Of a DNA stretch of 13,567 bases, positions 1 to 7,960 are shown one piece after another. Position numbers and translations under genes: made by a program. The first letter of the stretch is position 1. Every line of letters begins with the position of its first letter. Source of the DNA: Bacteroidota bacterium (GTDB lineage: Bacteria; Bacteroidota; Ignavibacteria; Ignavibacteriales; Ignavibacteriaceae); contig JAJYOQ010000066.1 in the NCBI GenBank assembly GCA_021796135.1, positions 1 through 13,567 on the forward strand. The letters run 5' to 3'. Below the pieces are notes generated by a model. The model worked only from the letters and a program-made list of their open reading frames with translations. It made no database searches and was not told the origin of the DNA.

Positions 1-48
1 CAGAATTAGTCCGCTTCTATCAACAATTTAGGTAAAATTTAATTTATA

Positions 49-1314
49 ATGATAGAAATTCCAAAACCTCAAAAAGAACGCTCAATTCTGGTTGCTGTAG
101 ATACAAAAGATTTAAACAGGGAAATTGTTGAAGAACATTTATCTGAGCTTGAAGAGCTTGCCGCTACCGCAGGAGCTGATACAATAATAAAAATTATTCA
201 AGATAGATATGCTTTTGATCCGGCATATTATATCGGTAAAGGTAAAGCAGAAGAAATTGCATCTCTTGTAGAAATTAATGATATAAATCTCGTAGTCTTT
301 GATGATGACCTTTCACCTGTTCAAGTAAGAAATTTGGAACGGCTTATCCAAAGAAAAATTGTTGATAGAAGCGGACTAATTCTGGATATTTTTGCTTCAC
401 GTGCAAAGACCAAAGAAGCAAAAACACAGGTTGAGCTTGCTCAATTACAATATATGCTTCCTCGATTAACAAGAGCTTGGACGCATTTATCAAAGCAATA
501 TGGCGGAATAGGAACTAAGGGTCCGGGTGAAACTCAAATTGAAACTGATAGAAGAATTATAAGAACCCGAATTAGCCTTCTCAAAGAAAAACTTATCAAG
601 ATTGAAGCCCAAAGAAATACTCAAAGTCAGGGCAGAAAGGATTTTCTGAGGATTTCATTAGTTGGTTATACAAATGCAGGCAAGTCAACTTTGTTTAATC
701 TTCTTACTCATTCAACTGTTTTTGCAGAAGATAAATTATTTGCCACACTGGATTCAACCACTAGAATTTTTGAAGTAGATAAGGACAATAAAGTATTAAT
801 AAGCGACACAGTAGGATTCATAAGAAAACTCCCGGCTCATCTAGTTGCTTCTTTTAAGAGTACTTTAAATGAAGTTAGAAATGCAGATATAATTTTGCAT
901 ATTATAGATTTATCCCACTCCTTTTATGAAGACCATATAGCGGTTGTAGATCAAACTTTGAAAGAACTCGGATGCGAGAATAAGAATCAATTAAAAATTT
1001 TTAATAAAGTTGATAAAGTGGAGGATAAAAATATTATTCAGTACACAAAAAGTAATTTCAAGGATGGAATTATAATATCTGCTGCGAGAGGGATTAACAT
1101 AACTACATTAAAAGAAAAAATAATTTCAAAAATGGAAGAATCTTTTATAGAAGAAAAAGTTAAGCTGCACATTGAAGATTCCAAAAAAGAGGCTGCTATT
1201 TATGAAATGGCTCATGTTTTATCTAAAAGATATGATGAAAAATATATTTACCTTACTTACCGGGCAAATTTGGAAAATTCAACAAAATTGAAGAAAATTA
1301 TCCATGACAAATAA
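49..1314 (+). CDS. hflX: GTPase HflX
   Basis: HflX is a ribosome-associated GTPase of the Obg-HflX class; in other bacteria it binds the 50S subunit and splits or rescues stalled ribosomes under stress. The 421-aa length matches the family. Residues 1-110 form the N-terminal domain, ending in DRSGLILDIFASRA. The family signature GGIGTKGPGETQIETDRR lies at 152-169 and is followed by a helical linker. The G domain has G1 GYTNAGKST (206-214), the switch region TLDSTTR (233-239), G3 DTVGF (253-257), G4 NKVD (319-322) and G5 SAA (344-346), all intact. The ATG at 49 is preceded by an in-frame TAG at 7-9 and has no strong Shine-Dalgarno sequence. The 3' end overlaps the next gene by 11 nt, which suggests translational coupling. 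Identification is secure; the exact cellular role here is inferred from the family. Confidence 0.96.
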   Translation: MIEIPKPQKERSILVAVDTKDLNREIVEEHLSELEELAATAGADTIIKIIQDRYAFDPAYYIGKGKAEEIASLVEINDINLVVFDDDLSPVQVRNLERLIQRKIVDRSGLILDIFASRAKTKEAKTQVELAQLQYMLPRLTRAWTHLSKQYGGIGTKGPGETQIETDRRIIRTRISLLKEKLIKIEAQRNTQSQGRKDFLRISLVGYTNAGKSTLFNLLTHSTVFAEDKLFATLDSTTRIFEVDKDNKVLISDTVGFIRKLPAHLVASFKSTLNEVRNADIILHIIDLSHSFYEDHIAVVDQTLKELGCENKNQLKIFNKVDKVEDKNIIQYTKSNFKDGIIISAARGINITTLKEKIISKMEESFIEEKVKLHIEDSKKEAAIYEMAHVLSKRYDEKYIYLTYRANLENSTKLKKIIHDK

Positions 1315-2869
1315 AAAATTAATTATCGACGGCGATTCGCTGACACTTAATAAAATTGAGTATTTCTTAAATGAAAACCCCATTGTAGAAATATCAAAAA
1401 AATCTATTAATAAAATTAATCGCTCACGAGCTTTGGTCGAGAAATGGGTCAATAGTGATGAACCAATCTATGGCGTTACAACCGGATTCGGAGAATTTTC
1501 TAATGTGAGAATCTCCAAAGATAATATAAGGAAACTGCAGGAGAATTTAATCCTAAGTCATGCAGCTGGATGCGGCGAGAACTTACCTCCGGTAATTGTA
1601 AAAATTATGATGCTTCTTAGATTGAATGCTTTAGTAAAAGGATACTCAGGTATCCGACTTTCTACTCTCATGCTGCTGCTAAATATGATGAATAATAACA
1701 TTATCCCGGTAGTTCCGTCACAAGGTTCGGTTGGTTCAAGCGGCGACTTAGTTCAGCTTGCCCATTTAGTATTGGCAATGATAGGGAAGGGAAGAGTACA
1801 AATTATAAAAAATATTAATGATGAATCAGAATCATCAAATAAAATGCATTCTTCCATCAGTGCTTTGAAAAAATATAATTTGACTCCCGTTACTCTTGAA
1901 GCTAAAGAGGGTTTAGCATTGATTAATGGGACTCAGATGATGACTGCTTTTGCTTCTTATATTTCAATTCGGGCGAGAAAATTAAATAAACTTGCCGATA
2001 TTTCTGCTTCTATGGCGCATGAGGCACTTCGTGCTACAGATAAAGCATTTGACGAAAGAATCCATTTACTTCGCCCCTTTCCGGGACAAATATCAACTGC
2101 AAAAAATATTCTTGCTCTAATTAAAAATAGCGAAATCAGGAAGTCACATTTGAAACATCATGACAAGGTTCAGGATGCATATTCAATTCGATGTGTACCC
2201 CAAATTCATGGAGCTTCGAGAGATGCTATTGATTATGTTTGTTCAAGAGTTTTGATTGAGATTAACTCAGTAAATGATAATCCGATAATATTCTCAGATA
2301 CCAATGAACATATAGAGGGCGGGAATTTTCATGGTCAATCAATGGCATTGGCAATGGATTTTATGGGCATAGCGTTATCCGAACTGGCAAATGTATCTGA
2401 AAGACGCACTGAAAGAATGGTAAACGGAGCACTAAGTGGTTTGCCTCGATTTTTAGCAAACAACGGCGGGTTAAATTCAGGATTAATGATAGCACAATAT
2501 ACTGCTGCAAGTCTAGTATCCGAGAATAAGGTTTTAGCACATCCTGCGAGTGTTGATTCAATTCCTACTTCCGCAAATCAAGAGGATCACAATTCTATGG
2601 GATCAATAGCTGCTCAAAAATGTTTTCGCATAATGCATAATCTGGAAAATGTTTTATCTATTGAATTATTAACAGCGGCGCAAGCATTAGAATTTCTCAA
2701 ACCGCTGAAACCTGGAATTGGAACTACAGCTGCATATAATGAGATCAGAAAAGTTATCAAACCTTTAAACGGTGATAGACTGCTTCACAGTGATATAAAA
2801 AAAATTGCTGAGTTAGTAAAACAGGACATCATATTAAATCAAGTGGAAAAAAGAACAAAACTTCAATAA
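1304..2869 (+). CDS. hutH: Histidine/aromatic amino acid ammonia-lyase (MIO family)
   Basis: Members of this family eliminate ammonia from histidine (giving urocanate) or from Tyr/Phe, using the MIO electrophile made by cyclising an internal Ala-Ser-Gly. The 521 aa match full-length lyases. Conserved pieces are YGVTTGFG (56-63, catalytic Tyr), LSHAAG (84-89, a histidine-lyase-like pocket), LINGTQ (206-211), QDAYSIRC (290-297), NDNPIIF (324-330), GNFHGQ (340-345), and SENKVLAHPASVDS followed by PTSANQEDHNSMG (about 406-433), including the Glu/His typical of HutH. The oddity is residues 145-147: Ser-Ser-Gly, not Ala-Ser-Gly, followed by DLVQLAH instead of the usual DLAPLAH. The ATG at 1304 lies inside the end of hflX (11-nt overlap). 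No hutU, hutI or hutG gene is nearby. The family call is firm. The substrate is not: histidine is the best guess, but another aromatic amino acid is possible. Confidence 0.85.
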   Translation: MTNKKLIIDGDSLTLNKIEYFLNENPIVEISKKSINKINRSRALVEKWVNSDEPIYGVTTGFGEFSNVRISKDNIRKLQENLILSHAAGCGENLPPVIVKIMMLLRLNALVKGYSGIRLSTLMLLLNMMNNNIIPVVPSQGSVGSSGDLVQLAHLVLAMIGKGRVQIIKNINDESESSNKMHSSISALKKYNLTPVTLEAKEGLALINGTQMMTAFASYISIRARKLNKLADISASMAHEALRATDKAFDERIHLLRPFPGQISTAKNILALIKNSEIRKSHLKHHDKVQDAYSIRCVPQIHGASRDAIDYVCSRVLIEINSVNDNPIIFSDTNEHIEGGNFHGQSMALAMDFMGIALSELANVSERRTERMVNGALSGLPRFLANNGGLNSGLMIAQYTAASLVSENKVLAHPASVDSIPTSANQEDHNSMGSIAAQKCFRIMHNLENVLSIELLTAAQALEFLKPLKPGIGTTAAYNEIRKVIKPLNGDRLLHSDIKKIAELVKQDIILNQVEKRTKLQ

Positions 2870-2871
2870 TT

Positions 2872-2900
2872 CCTTTGCGTCTTAGCGACTTTGCGGTGAA
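2872..2900. repeat. TTTGCG-type short intergenic repeat
   Basis: In the 66-bp gap between the lyase and rmuC, two TTTGCG hexamers (2874-2879 and 2890-2895) flank TCTTAGCGAC, which itself holds a related AGCG; the element ends GGTGAA. It is more GC-rich than its surroundings and has no coding sense. From memory, variants of this motif recur between genes in many Bacteroidota and Ignavibacteria genomes; I know of no settled function. Only one copy is in this window, so its repetitive nature cannot be shown here. Confidence 0.5.
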
Positions 2901-2935
2901 GTGTTCAACAATACGATCAAAAAAGGAAAAAAATA

Positions 2936-4306
2936 ATGGAGATAATATTCTTAATAACCGGAATTGCAATTGGTTCGATATCAATTTGGCTAATCCTAAA
3001 GTCTAAAATAGAAAACACAAGAGGAATTTCTTCATCAGAAGGAGATGATATAAAAAATCAAATCAATTACTTGAAAATAGAAATAGGGACGCTTACCGGG
3101 AAGAATAATATGCTTGTTGATGAGATAAAAAAATCTTCTGATGAACTAAAGTCAGAGAGAGCCAAAGTCTTAGACTTAAATTCTTTATCCTCAACATTAA
3201 AGACTGAAAATTCAAATCTTATCCAAAAATTAGATGAACGAAAAAAGGAAATAGAAGAACTCCAGCAAAGATTTGTAAAAGAATTCGAAAACCTTGCCAA
3301 CAAAATCCTTGAAGAAAAAAGTACAAAATTTACTGCGCAAAATAAAGAAAACATTGACCAAATTTTAAAACCGTTAAACGAAAAGATCAAAGAATTTGAA
3401 AAGAGAGTTGAAGAGACCTATGATAAAGAATCAAAGCAAAGATTTTCTCTAGAGGTAGAAATTAAAAAGCTATATGAAACGAATTTGCAAATAACAAAAG
3501 ATGCCACAAATCTTACTAATGCGCTAAAAGGTCAGGCAAAAACTCAAGGTAATTGGGGTGAATTCATTCTTGAAAGTATTTTAGAAAAATCAGGACTTGT
3601 AAAAGGCAGAGAATATCTTGTTCAGGAAAGTTATACGGGGGAAGATAAAAAAAGACTACAACCGGACGTTATCATAAACCTGCCTGATCATAAAAATATG
3701 GTAATCGACTCTAAAGTTTCTTTGGTGGCATATGAACGTTATTCCTCAGCTGAATCAGAGAATGAAAAGTCTAATGCATTGCGGGAACACATTGCCTCAT
3801 TAAGAAATCATATTAAAGGATTAAGCGGAAAAAACTATCAAAATCTTTATCAGTTACAGAGCCTGGACTTTGTTTTGATGTTTATGCCCATTGAGCCTGC
3901 TTTTAGCCTTGCAGTTCAATATGAAGCCGGATTGTTCAATGAAGCGTTTGAGAAAAATATAGTTATTGTCAGCCCTTCAACATTGCTGGCTACCTTAAGA
4001 ACTATTGCAAGCATTTGGCGTCAGGAAAATCAAAACAAAAATGCCATAGAAATTGCCCGACAAAGCGGAGCTTTATATGATAAATTTGTCGGTTTCGTTG
4101 AAGATTTAGTCAATGTCGGAAATAAAATTGATGCTTCAAAAGCAAGTTATGCTGAAGCAATGAAAAAGCTGCATGAGGGGAGCGGGAATCTTGTTTTCCG
4201 CGCTGAAAAAATAAGGAAGCTTGGTGCAAAAACAACTAAATCTCTACCGCAATCAATTCTTGAAAGAACTGATAACATTGAGGAAGAAGAAAATCTGCTT
4301 AGTTAG
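2936..4306 (+). CDS. rmuC: DNA recombination protein RmuC
   Basis: RmuC is a predicted membrane-tethered nuclease-fold protein that in E. coli limits inversions at short inverted repeats. The 456 aa show the family layout. A single N-terminal membrane helix (about residues 2-21) is followed by a long charged coiled coil (about 35-190, rich in K/E heptads). The RmuC domain follows, with QGNWGE (204-209), QPDVIINLP (242-250) and VIDSKVSL (256-263). The PD...D-x-K pattern (Asp244, Asp258, Lys260) fits a PD-(D/E)XK nuclease core. The start at 2936 is supported by AAGGA at 2923-2927, about 8 nt upstream. The gene is the last of the three + strand genes, and its TAG lies 1 nt from the stop of the convergent kinase gene. 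Nothing indicates damage to the reading frame. Confidence 0.94.
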   Translation: MEIIFLITGIAIGSISIWLILKSKIENTRGISSSEGDDIKNQINYLKIEIGTLTGKNNMLVDEIKKSSDELKSERAKVLDLNSLSSTLKTENSNLIQKLDERKKEIEELQQRFVKEFENLANKILEEKSTKFTAQNKENIDQILKPLNEKIKEFEKRVEETYDKESKQRFSLEVEIKKLYETNLQITKDATNLTNALKGQAKTQGNWGEFILESILEKSGLVKGREYLVQESYTGEDKKRLQPDVIINLPDHKNMVIDSKVSLVAYERYSSAESENEKSNALREHIASLRNHIKGLSGKNYQNLYQLQSLDFVLMFMPIEPAFSLAVQYEAGLFNEAFEKNIVIVSPSTLLATLRTIASIWRQENQNKNAIEIARQSGALYDKFVGFVEDLVNVGNKIDASKASYAEAMKKLHEGSGNLVFRAEKIRKLGAKTTKSLPQSILERTDNIEEEENLLS

Positions 4307-4307
4307 T

Positions 4308-6164
4308 TTATCTGTTTTGTTCCTTTTTATTAGAAATAGGAAGAGTAAAAGTAAATTTACTGCCTTTTCCCAAAATACTCTCTACCCAAATTTTTCCACC
4401 CTGTGCAGCTACAAATTCCTTTGATATTGCCAATCCTAATCCGGATCCTTTTGAAGCTCTATTTCCAACTTGCACAAACTTATCAAATACTTTATTACAA
4501 TCGTCCGCTGAAATTCCCGGTCCTTCATCACTAACTTCAATTTTAATAAATTCTTTTTCACTTTCAGCTTTGACTATTATCCTTCCTCCCTCAGGTGAGT
4601 ATCGAATAGCATTATTAATGATATTTACAAGTACCCAAACAGTTTTTTCCAGATCTGCTTTGATAGCGGGTAAAGTTTCACTTACCATTGTTTCAAATTG
4701 TATTTTTTTCTCCGAGATAAACATCATTAATGCGACTACAGCAAGCTCAACTATATCATCAGCTCTAATTTCAGTAATCTTTAATTTTATATTTCCTGTT
4801 TCTGCTTGTGAGAAGTCTAGCAGCTCATTAACCACTTTCGAAAGTCTAATACTTTGCTGTCTAATTGAATTTAGCAACCCTCTCTGTTCTTCATTAATAT
4901 TACCAATTCTGCTGTCTTCCAGCAATTTTAAACTCAAATTAATTGAAGATAACGGGGTCTTTAGCTCATGTGATACAGTCGCAATTAAGTTTGTTTTAGC
5001 AGTATCTCTTTCCTGAAATAAAGTAATGTTCTTCAACATTATTATATAACAGACTAAGTTGTTTCTATTATTTGTGCTTGATTTTAATTCGACCGCAATA
5101 TGTTCAATTGAATAATAATTTTCCTTGTTTCCCAAAATGATTTTGATTGGCTTTATTTCTTCCTCTTTATTTTCACTTCCTTCAACCATTAGGCTTGATA
5201 TCATTGTCCTTATTAAATCATTCCTTGCTGCAATATCGGGTGCGTACCGGTTAATAACTTCTTCTTCTTTTAAACCAGCTAATTTTACCAAAGGATTATT
5301 TGCTAGAATTATTTTTTTATACTCGTCAAGGATTATTACACCATCCTGTAAATTCTTTACAATAGCATCCATCCTTTTCTTTTCAAAAAGAAGCTGATCC
5401 AAATTCGTTTCGTCATATTCTTTTATCCTCTGAACCATAACATTAAATGCTCTTGCAAGATCTCCCATTTCATCTTTCGATGTAATGATTAATTTCTGAT
5501 CGTAATCTTTTTCTGAGATAGAAATTATTTTCTTTGTCAGTTCTGTAATGGGACTAACAATTTTATTAGGGAATCTAAAGATAAATAGTAATGTAGACAG
5601 GATACTAAATATTCCAACTATTGCCATGTAAAAAGTGACTTCTTCAGAGGTGTGCTCTGCCATTCTGTTCCTTAATAAAATTGCATCCATATTAACTTGG
5701 TATATGCCAAGAATATTATCTCGTGTTATTTTGTATAAATAAATAATGGTTTCTAAATTATTTTTTGCACTATTGCTATTATTTTCGTCCTTTCCCTCTA
5801 TGACTTGAATAAATTTTATATAATTTTGATTAAGCTCGCCGACTAATTCTCTTTCCCCAACTTCTGTTATGTTATGTGCCTCCAAATTAAAATTTGTTTG
5901 AAATTCTTTATTAAATTGATTCAATTTGGAAATATCTATTTTATTTTGGACAGCTAAGTATTCTTGGGCTTTTAGCTGATAAATTTCATCTAGATATTTT
6001 GTCATCATTGTAGCATACTCAATTGAGCGGTAATTATCTTTAATTGTTCCTTTTGAACCTTGCGCAATCCTGTTAATGAAATATATCCCCAATACGCTTA
6101 GTATTAATATCACAATAAAAAGTGATAATACCCCGGTAAAAATTTTTGTTTTAATCTTTTTCAT
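4308..6164 (-). CDS. Membrane sensor histidine kinase (HAMP-PAS-HisKA-HATPase), kdp operon
   Basis: This 618-aa kinase is encoded last in the kdp operon and likely supplies the kinase half of a split KdpD. Domain order: membrane helix 1 (about 8-30), an extracytoplasmic, mostly helical region (about 32-177), membrane helix 2 (about 178-197), HAMP (about 198-252, with Pro204), a PAS-like domain (about 262-385, NLQDGVIILDEYKKIILANN), HisKA with phospho-acceptor His399 in SHELKTP, and HATPase_c with N box NIINNAIRYSPEGG (514-527), G1 DEGPGIS (546-552) and G2 GSGLGL (573-578). All catalytic motifs are present. Its ATG lies inside the end of kdpD (14-nt overlap), implying coupled translation. It lacks the DUF4118 four-helix and GAF regions of E. 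coli KdpD, so what it senses may differ. The partner regulator is probably the NtrC-like protein at the right end; that pairing rests on context only. Confidence 0.9.
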   Translation of the reverse strand: MKKIKTKIFTGVLSLFIVILILSVLGIYFINRIAQGSKGTIKDNYRSIEYATMMTKYLDEIYQLKAQEYLAVQNKIDISKLNQFNKEFQTNFNLEAHNITEVGERELVGELNQNYIKFIQVIEGKDENNSNSAKNNLETIIYLYKITRDNILGIYQVNMDAILLRNRMAEHTSEEVTFYMAIVGIFSILSTLLFIFRFPNKIVSPITELTKKIISISEKDYDQKLIITSKDEMGDLARAFNVMVQRIKEYDETNLDQLLFEKKRMDAIVKNLQDGVIILDEYKKIILANNPLVKLAGLKEEEVINRYAPDIAARNDLIRTMISSLMVEGSENKEEEIKPIKIILGNKENYYSIEHIAVELKSSTNNRNNLVCYIIMLKNITLFQERDTAKTNLIATVSHELKTPLSSINLSLKLLEDSRIGNINEEQRGLLNSIRQQSIRLSKVVNELLDFSQAETGNIKLKITEIRADDIVELAVVALMMFISEKKIQFETMVSETLPAIKADLEKTVWVLVNIINNAIRYSPEGGRIIVKAESEKEFIKIEVSDEGPGISADDCNKVFDKFVQVGNRASKGSGLGLAISKEFVAAQGGKIWVESILGKGSKFTFTLPISNKKEQNR

Positions 6165-7299
6165 GGCTTGAAATTATTAAAATGTCTAAATCCGAATTCT
6201 CGGTTTGTTTTGTTAAATCTTTAAAAAAATTACCGAAAATAATTTTTTCCTTCCAAGATATTGAAGGTTTGCCTATAACTATCAATCCGGCTTCCTTTTC
6301 CTTCGAAAAATCTATAATTGCTTTTGCTCTATAATTGCTTGATAATTCAACAACTTCTGCTCCCAACTCTGCAGCTAACTTAAAGTTATTAATTAAAAAT
6401 CTTTGATCTTTGGCATTGATTTTTGAGGATGATTCTTTCTCAGTTTGGACATAAACCACAAACCATCTGGAATTATAAAAAGAAGCAAGTCTAGACGACC
6501 TTCTAATTAAATTTGATGCAGATATTCCGTTTGAACTTATACAAGTAATTAAAGAATTTATTTTACCTCTTTGTGACGGAGCTATTTCGAGTTTTATTTT
6601 CCTTTCTACTTGCCGCGAAACTTCTTTTAATGCAAGATCCCTAAGCTGAAGTAATCTATCCTCCTGGAAAAAATTCTTAAGCGCAGCTGATACTTTAGTC
6701 TTATCATATATTTTACCATCATTCAAACGGTTAATTAATTCTTCAATGGTTAGATCAACATTTACGACTTCGTCTGCCATTTGAATTACTTTATCAGGTA
6801 CTCTTTCTTTTATTTCAACACCGGTAATTTTTTCAACTTCTTGTTTGATACTTTCAAGGTGTTGAATGTTGACTGTAGTAATTACGCTTATCCCGTTATT
6901 TATTATTTCTATTACATCCTGCCATCTTTTTTCATTTTTGGAACCCGGAACATTTGTATGTGCTAGTTCATCAACTAAAACAACTTTTGGTTTGCTTTGT
7001 AGGATAGTATCAATATCCATTTCCTCAAGCTGCTTGCCTTTATAAAAAATAGTCTTCCTTCGGATTGCCGGAAGCCCCTCTAATAACTGTTCCGTAGCTT
7101 TTCTATTGTGAGTTTCAACGTAACCGACATATACATCAATAAGATTTCCAGCTAGTTCATGACCTTCCATAAGCATCCTGTAGGTTTTCCCAACTCCGGC
7201 AGCAAGCCCAAGGTAGATTTTAAGTCTTCCTTTTTCCGAAGCTTTTATCAATTCTAAAAACTTTCCGGAAGCGGATGATATAGAAATCTCTGATTTCAT
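6151..7299 (-). CDS. kdpD: Short KdpD: KdpD N-terminal + Usp domains, no kinase
   Basis: This 382-aa protein matches only the cytoplasmic N-terminal part of KdpD (E. coli KdpD is 894 aa). The KdpD domain spans about 24-235, with Walker A-like GLAAGVGKT (31-39), Walker B-like VVLVDELAHTN (106-116) and VNIQHLES (143-150). A universal-stress-protein domain follows (about 247-378), with the late nucleotide-site motif GLIVIGK (338-344). There is no membrane segment and no transmitter domain, so it should act as a soluble nucleotide-binding sensor or modulator, presumably on the kinase encoded next. It follows kdpC by 17 nt and overlaps the kinase by 14 nt. In E. coli the Usp domain binds c-di-AMP or nucleotides in some relatives; whether this one does cannot be read from sequence. 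No clear Shine-Dalgarno sequence precedes the ATG. Confidence 0.93.
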   Translation of the reverse strand: MKSEISISSASGKFLELIKASEKGRLKIYLGLAAGVGKTYRMLMEGHELAGNLIDVYVGYVETHNRKATEQLLEGLPAIRRKTIFYKGKQLEEMDIDTILQSKPKVVLVDELAHTNVPGSKNEKRWQDVIEIINNGISVITTVNIQHLESIKQEVEKITGVEIKERVPDKVIQMADEVVNVDLTIEELINRLNDGKIYDKTKVSAALKNFFQEDRLLQLRDLALKEVSRQVERKIKLEIAPSQRGKINSLITCISSNGISASNLIRRSSRLASFYNSRWFVVYVQTEKESSSKINAKDQRFLINNFKLAAELGAEVVELSSNYRAKAIIDFSKEKEAGLIVIGKPSISWKEKIIFGNFFKDLTKQTENSDLDILIISSHEKD

Positions 7300-7316
7300 A
7301 TTAATTTATCGAAAAA

Positions 7317-7907
7317 TTATTTATGATCATACAAATAATAATGTTTTTCGTATAAATTATCTAAGGCTAAATTTAATTTAAGAATATTTATTTCTTCGGG
7401 TCCAAGAATTCCAAATAATGGTTTTTGTATATTCTCATCCACTAGCTTCTTTAATTTATTATATCCTATTCCACGAATTTTTGCTACTCTAGGTATTTGA
7501 ATTAAAACTCCTTGTAAAGACACATCAGGATCTAATCCGCTTCCGGAAGAAGTCAATAATTCGGAAGGAATATCAGATTTCTTTACTCCAGGATTATGGA
7601 CTAGAAAAGTATCTGCTCTTTGTTCAACTGTTTTTAAAAAAACAGGGTTTGTTGGACCTAGATTTGAAGGTCCGGCGTTTATTGGATTATAATTACAAGC
7701 CGAAGGTCTGTCCCAGAAATATTTAGATTCTGAAAAATTTTGACCAATGTTTTTATACCCGACAATCTTACCGTTATTAATGACTGGCAATCCTTTCGCC
7801 TGGTCCGGGAAGAATAATCCAATTCCACATATAAATAGAGGATAAAGTACTCCAAAAATAATTATTGTAACAACTAGTAGTAAAAAATTTGTTTTAATTG
7901 TTTTCAT
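7317..7907 (-). CDS. kdpC: Potassium-transporting ATPase subunit C (KdpC)
   Basis: KdpC is the single-span accessory subunit of the KdpFABC potassium pump; its extracytoplasmic domain stabilises the complex and raises ATP affinity of KdpB. The 196-aa protein has one N-terminal membrane helix (about 8-31) followed by LYPLFICGIG and LFFPDQAKG. Family motifs are YFWDRPSA (63-70), the Asn/Pro-rich stretch at 71-88, and SGSGLDPDVS (121-130). Length and motif order are normal. It lies 53 nt after kdpB and 17 nt before kdpD. Some Bacteroidota operons, from memory, carry a porin gene at this place; none is present here. Confidence 0.96.
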   Translation of the reverse strand: MKTIKTNFLLLVVTIIIFGVLYPLFICGIGLFFPDQAKGLPVINNGKIVGYKNIGQNFSESKYFWDRPSACNYNPINAGPSNLGPTNPVFLKTVEQRADTFLVHNPGVKKSDIPSELLTSSGSGLDPDVSLQGVLIQIPRVAKIRGIGYNKLKKLVDENIQKPLFGILGPEEINILKLNLALDNLYEKHYYLYDHK

Positions 7908-7960
7908 ATTTCATTTCGGTTTATTTTCTTTAACTTTTATTTGATAGCGATATTATGATT

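Noticed and set aside
1..35. Tail of an upstream CDS (frame 3 reads ELVRFYQQFR then TAA at 33-35).
   Set aside because: Only ten codons are visible and frame 2 is open for a similar stretch; it cannot be told from chance.
2361..2561. 66-aa minus-strand ORF inside the lyase gene.
   Set aside because: It is antisense to the strongly conserved C-terminal half of the lyase and has no recognisable features.
4570..5397. Plus-strand ORFs of 148 and 90 aa within the kinase gene, and similar ones within kdpB and kdpA.
   Set aside because: They run opposite to well-conserved genes, have low-complexity Ser/Ile-rich translations and no ribosome binding sites; they are shadows.
6151..6164. A frameshift splitting one full-length kdpD into two ORFs.
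   Set aside because: The downstream ORF starts with its own ATG, membrane helix, sensor region, HAMP and PAS, not with KdpD's DUF4118. It is a separate gene that overlaps by 14 nt.
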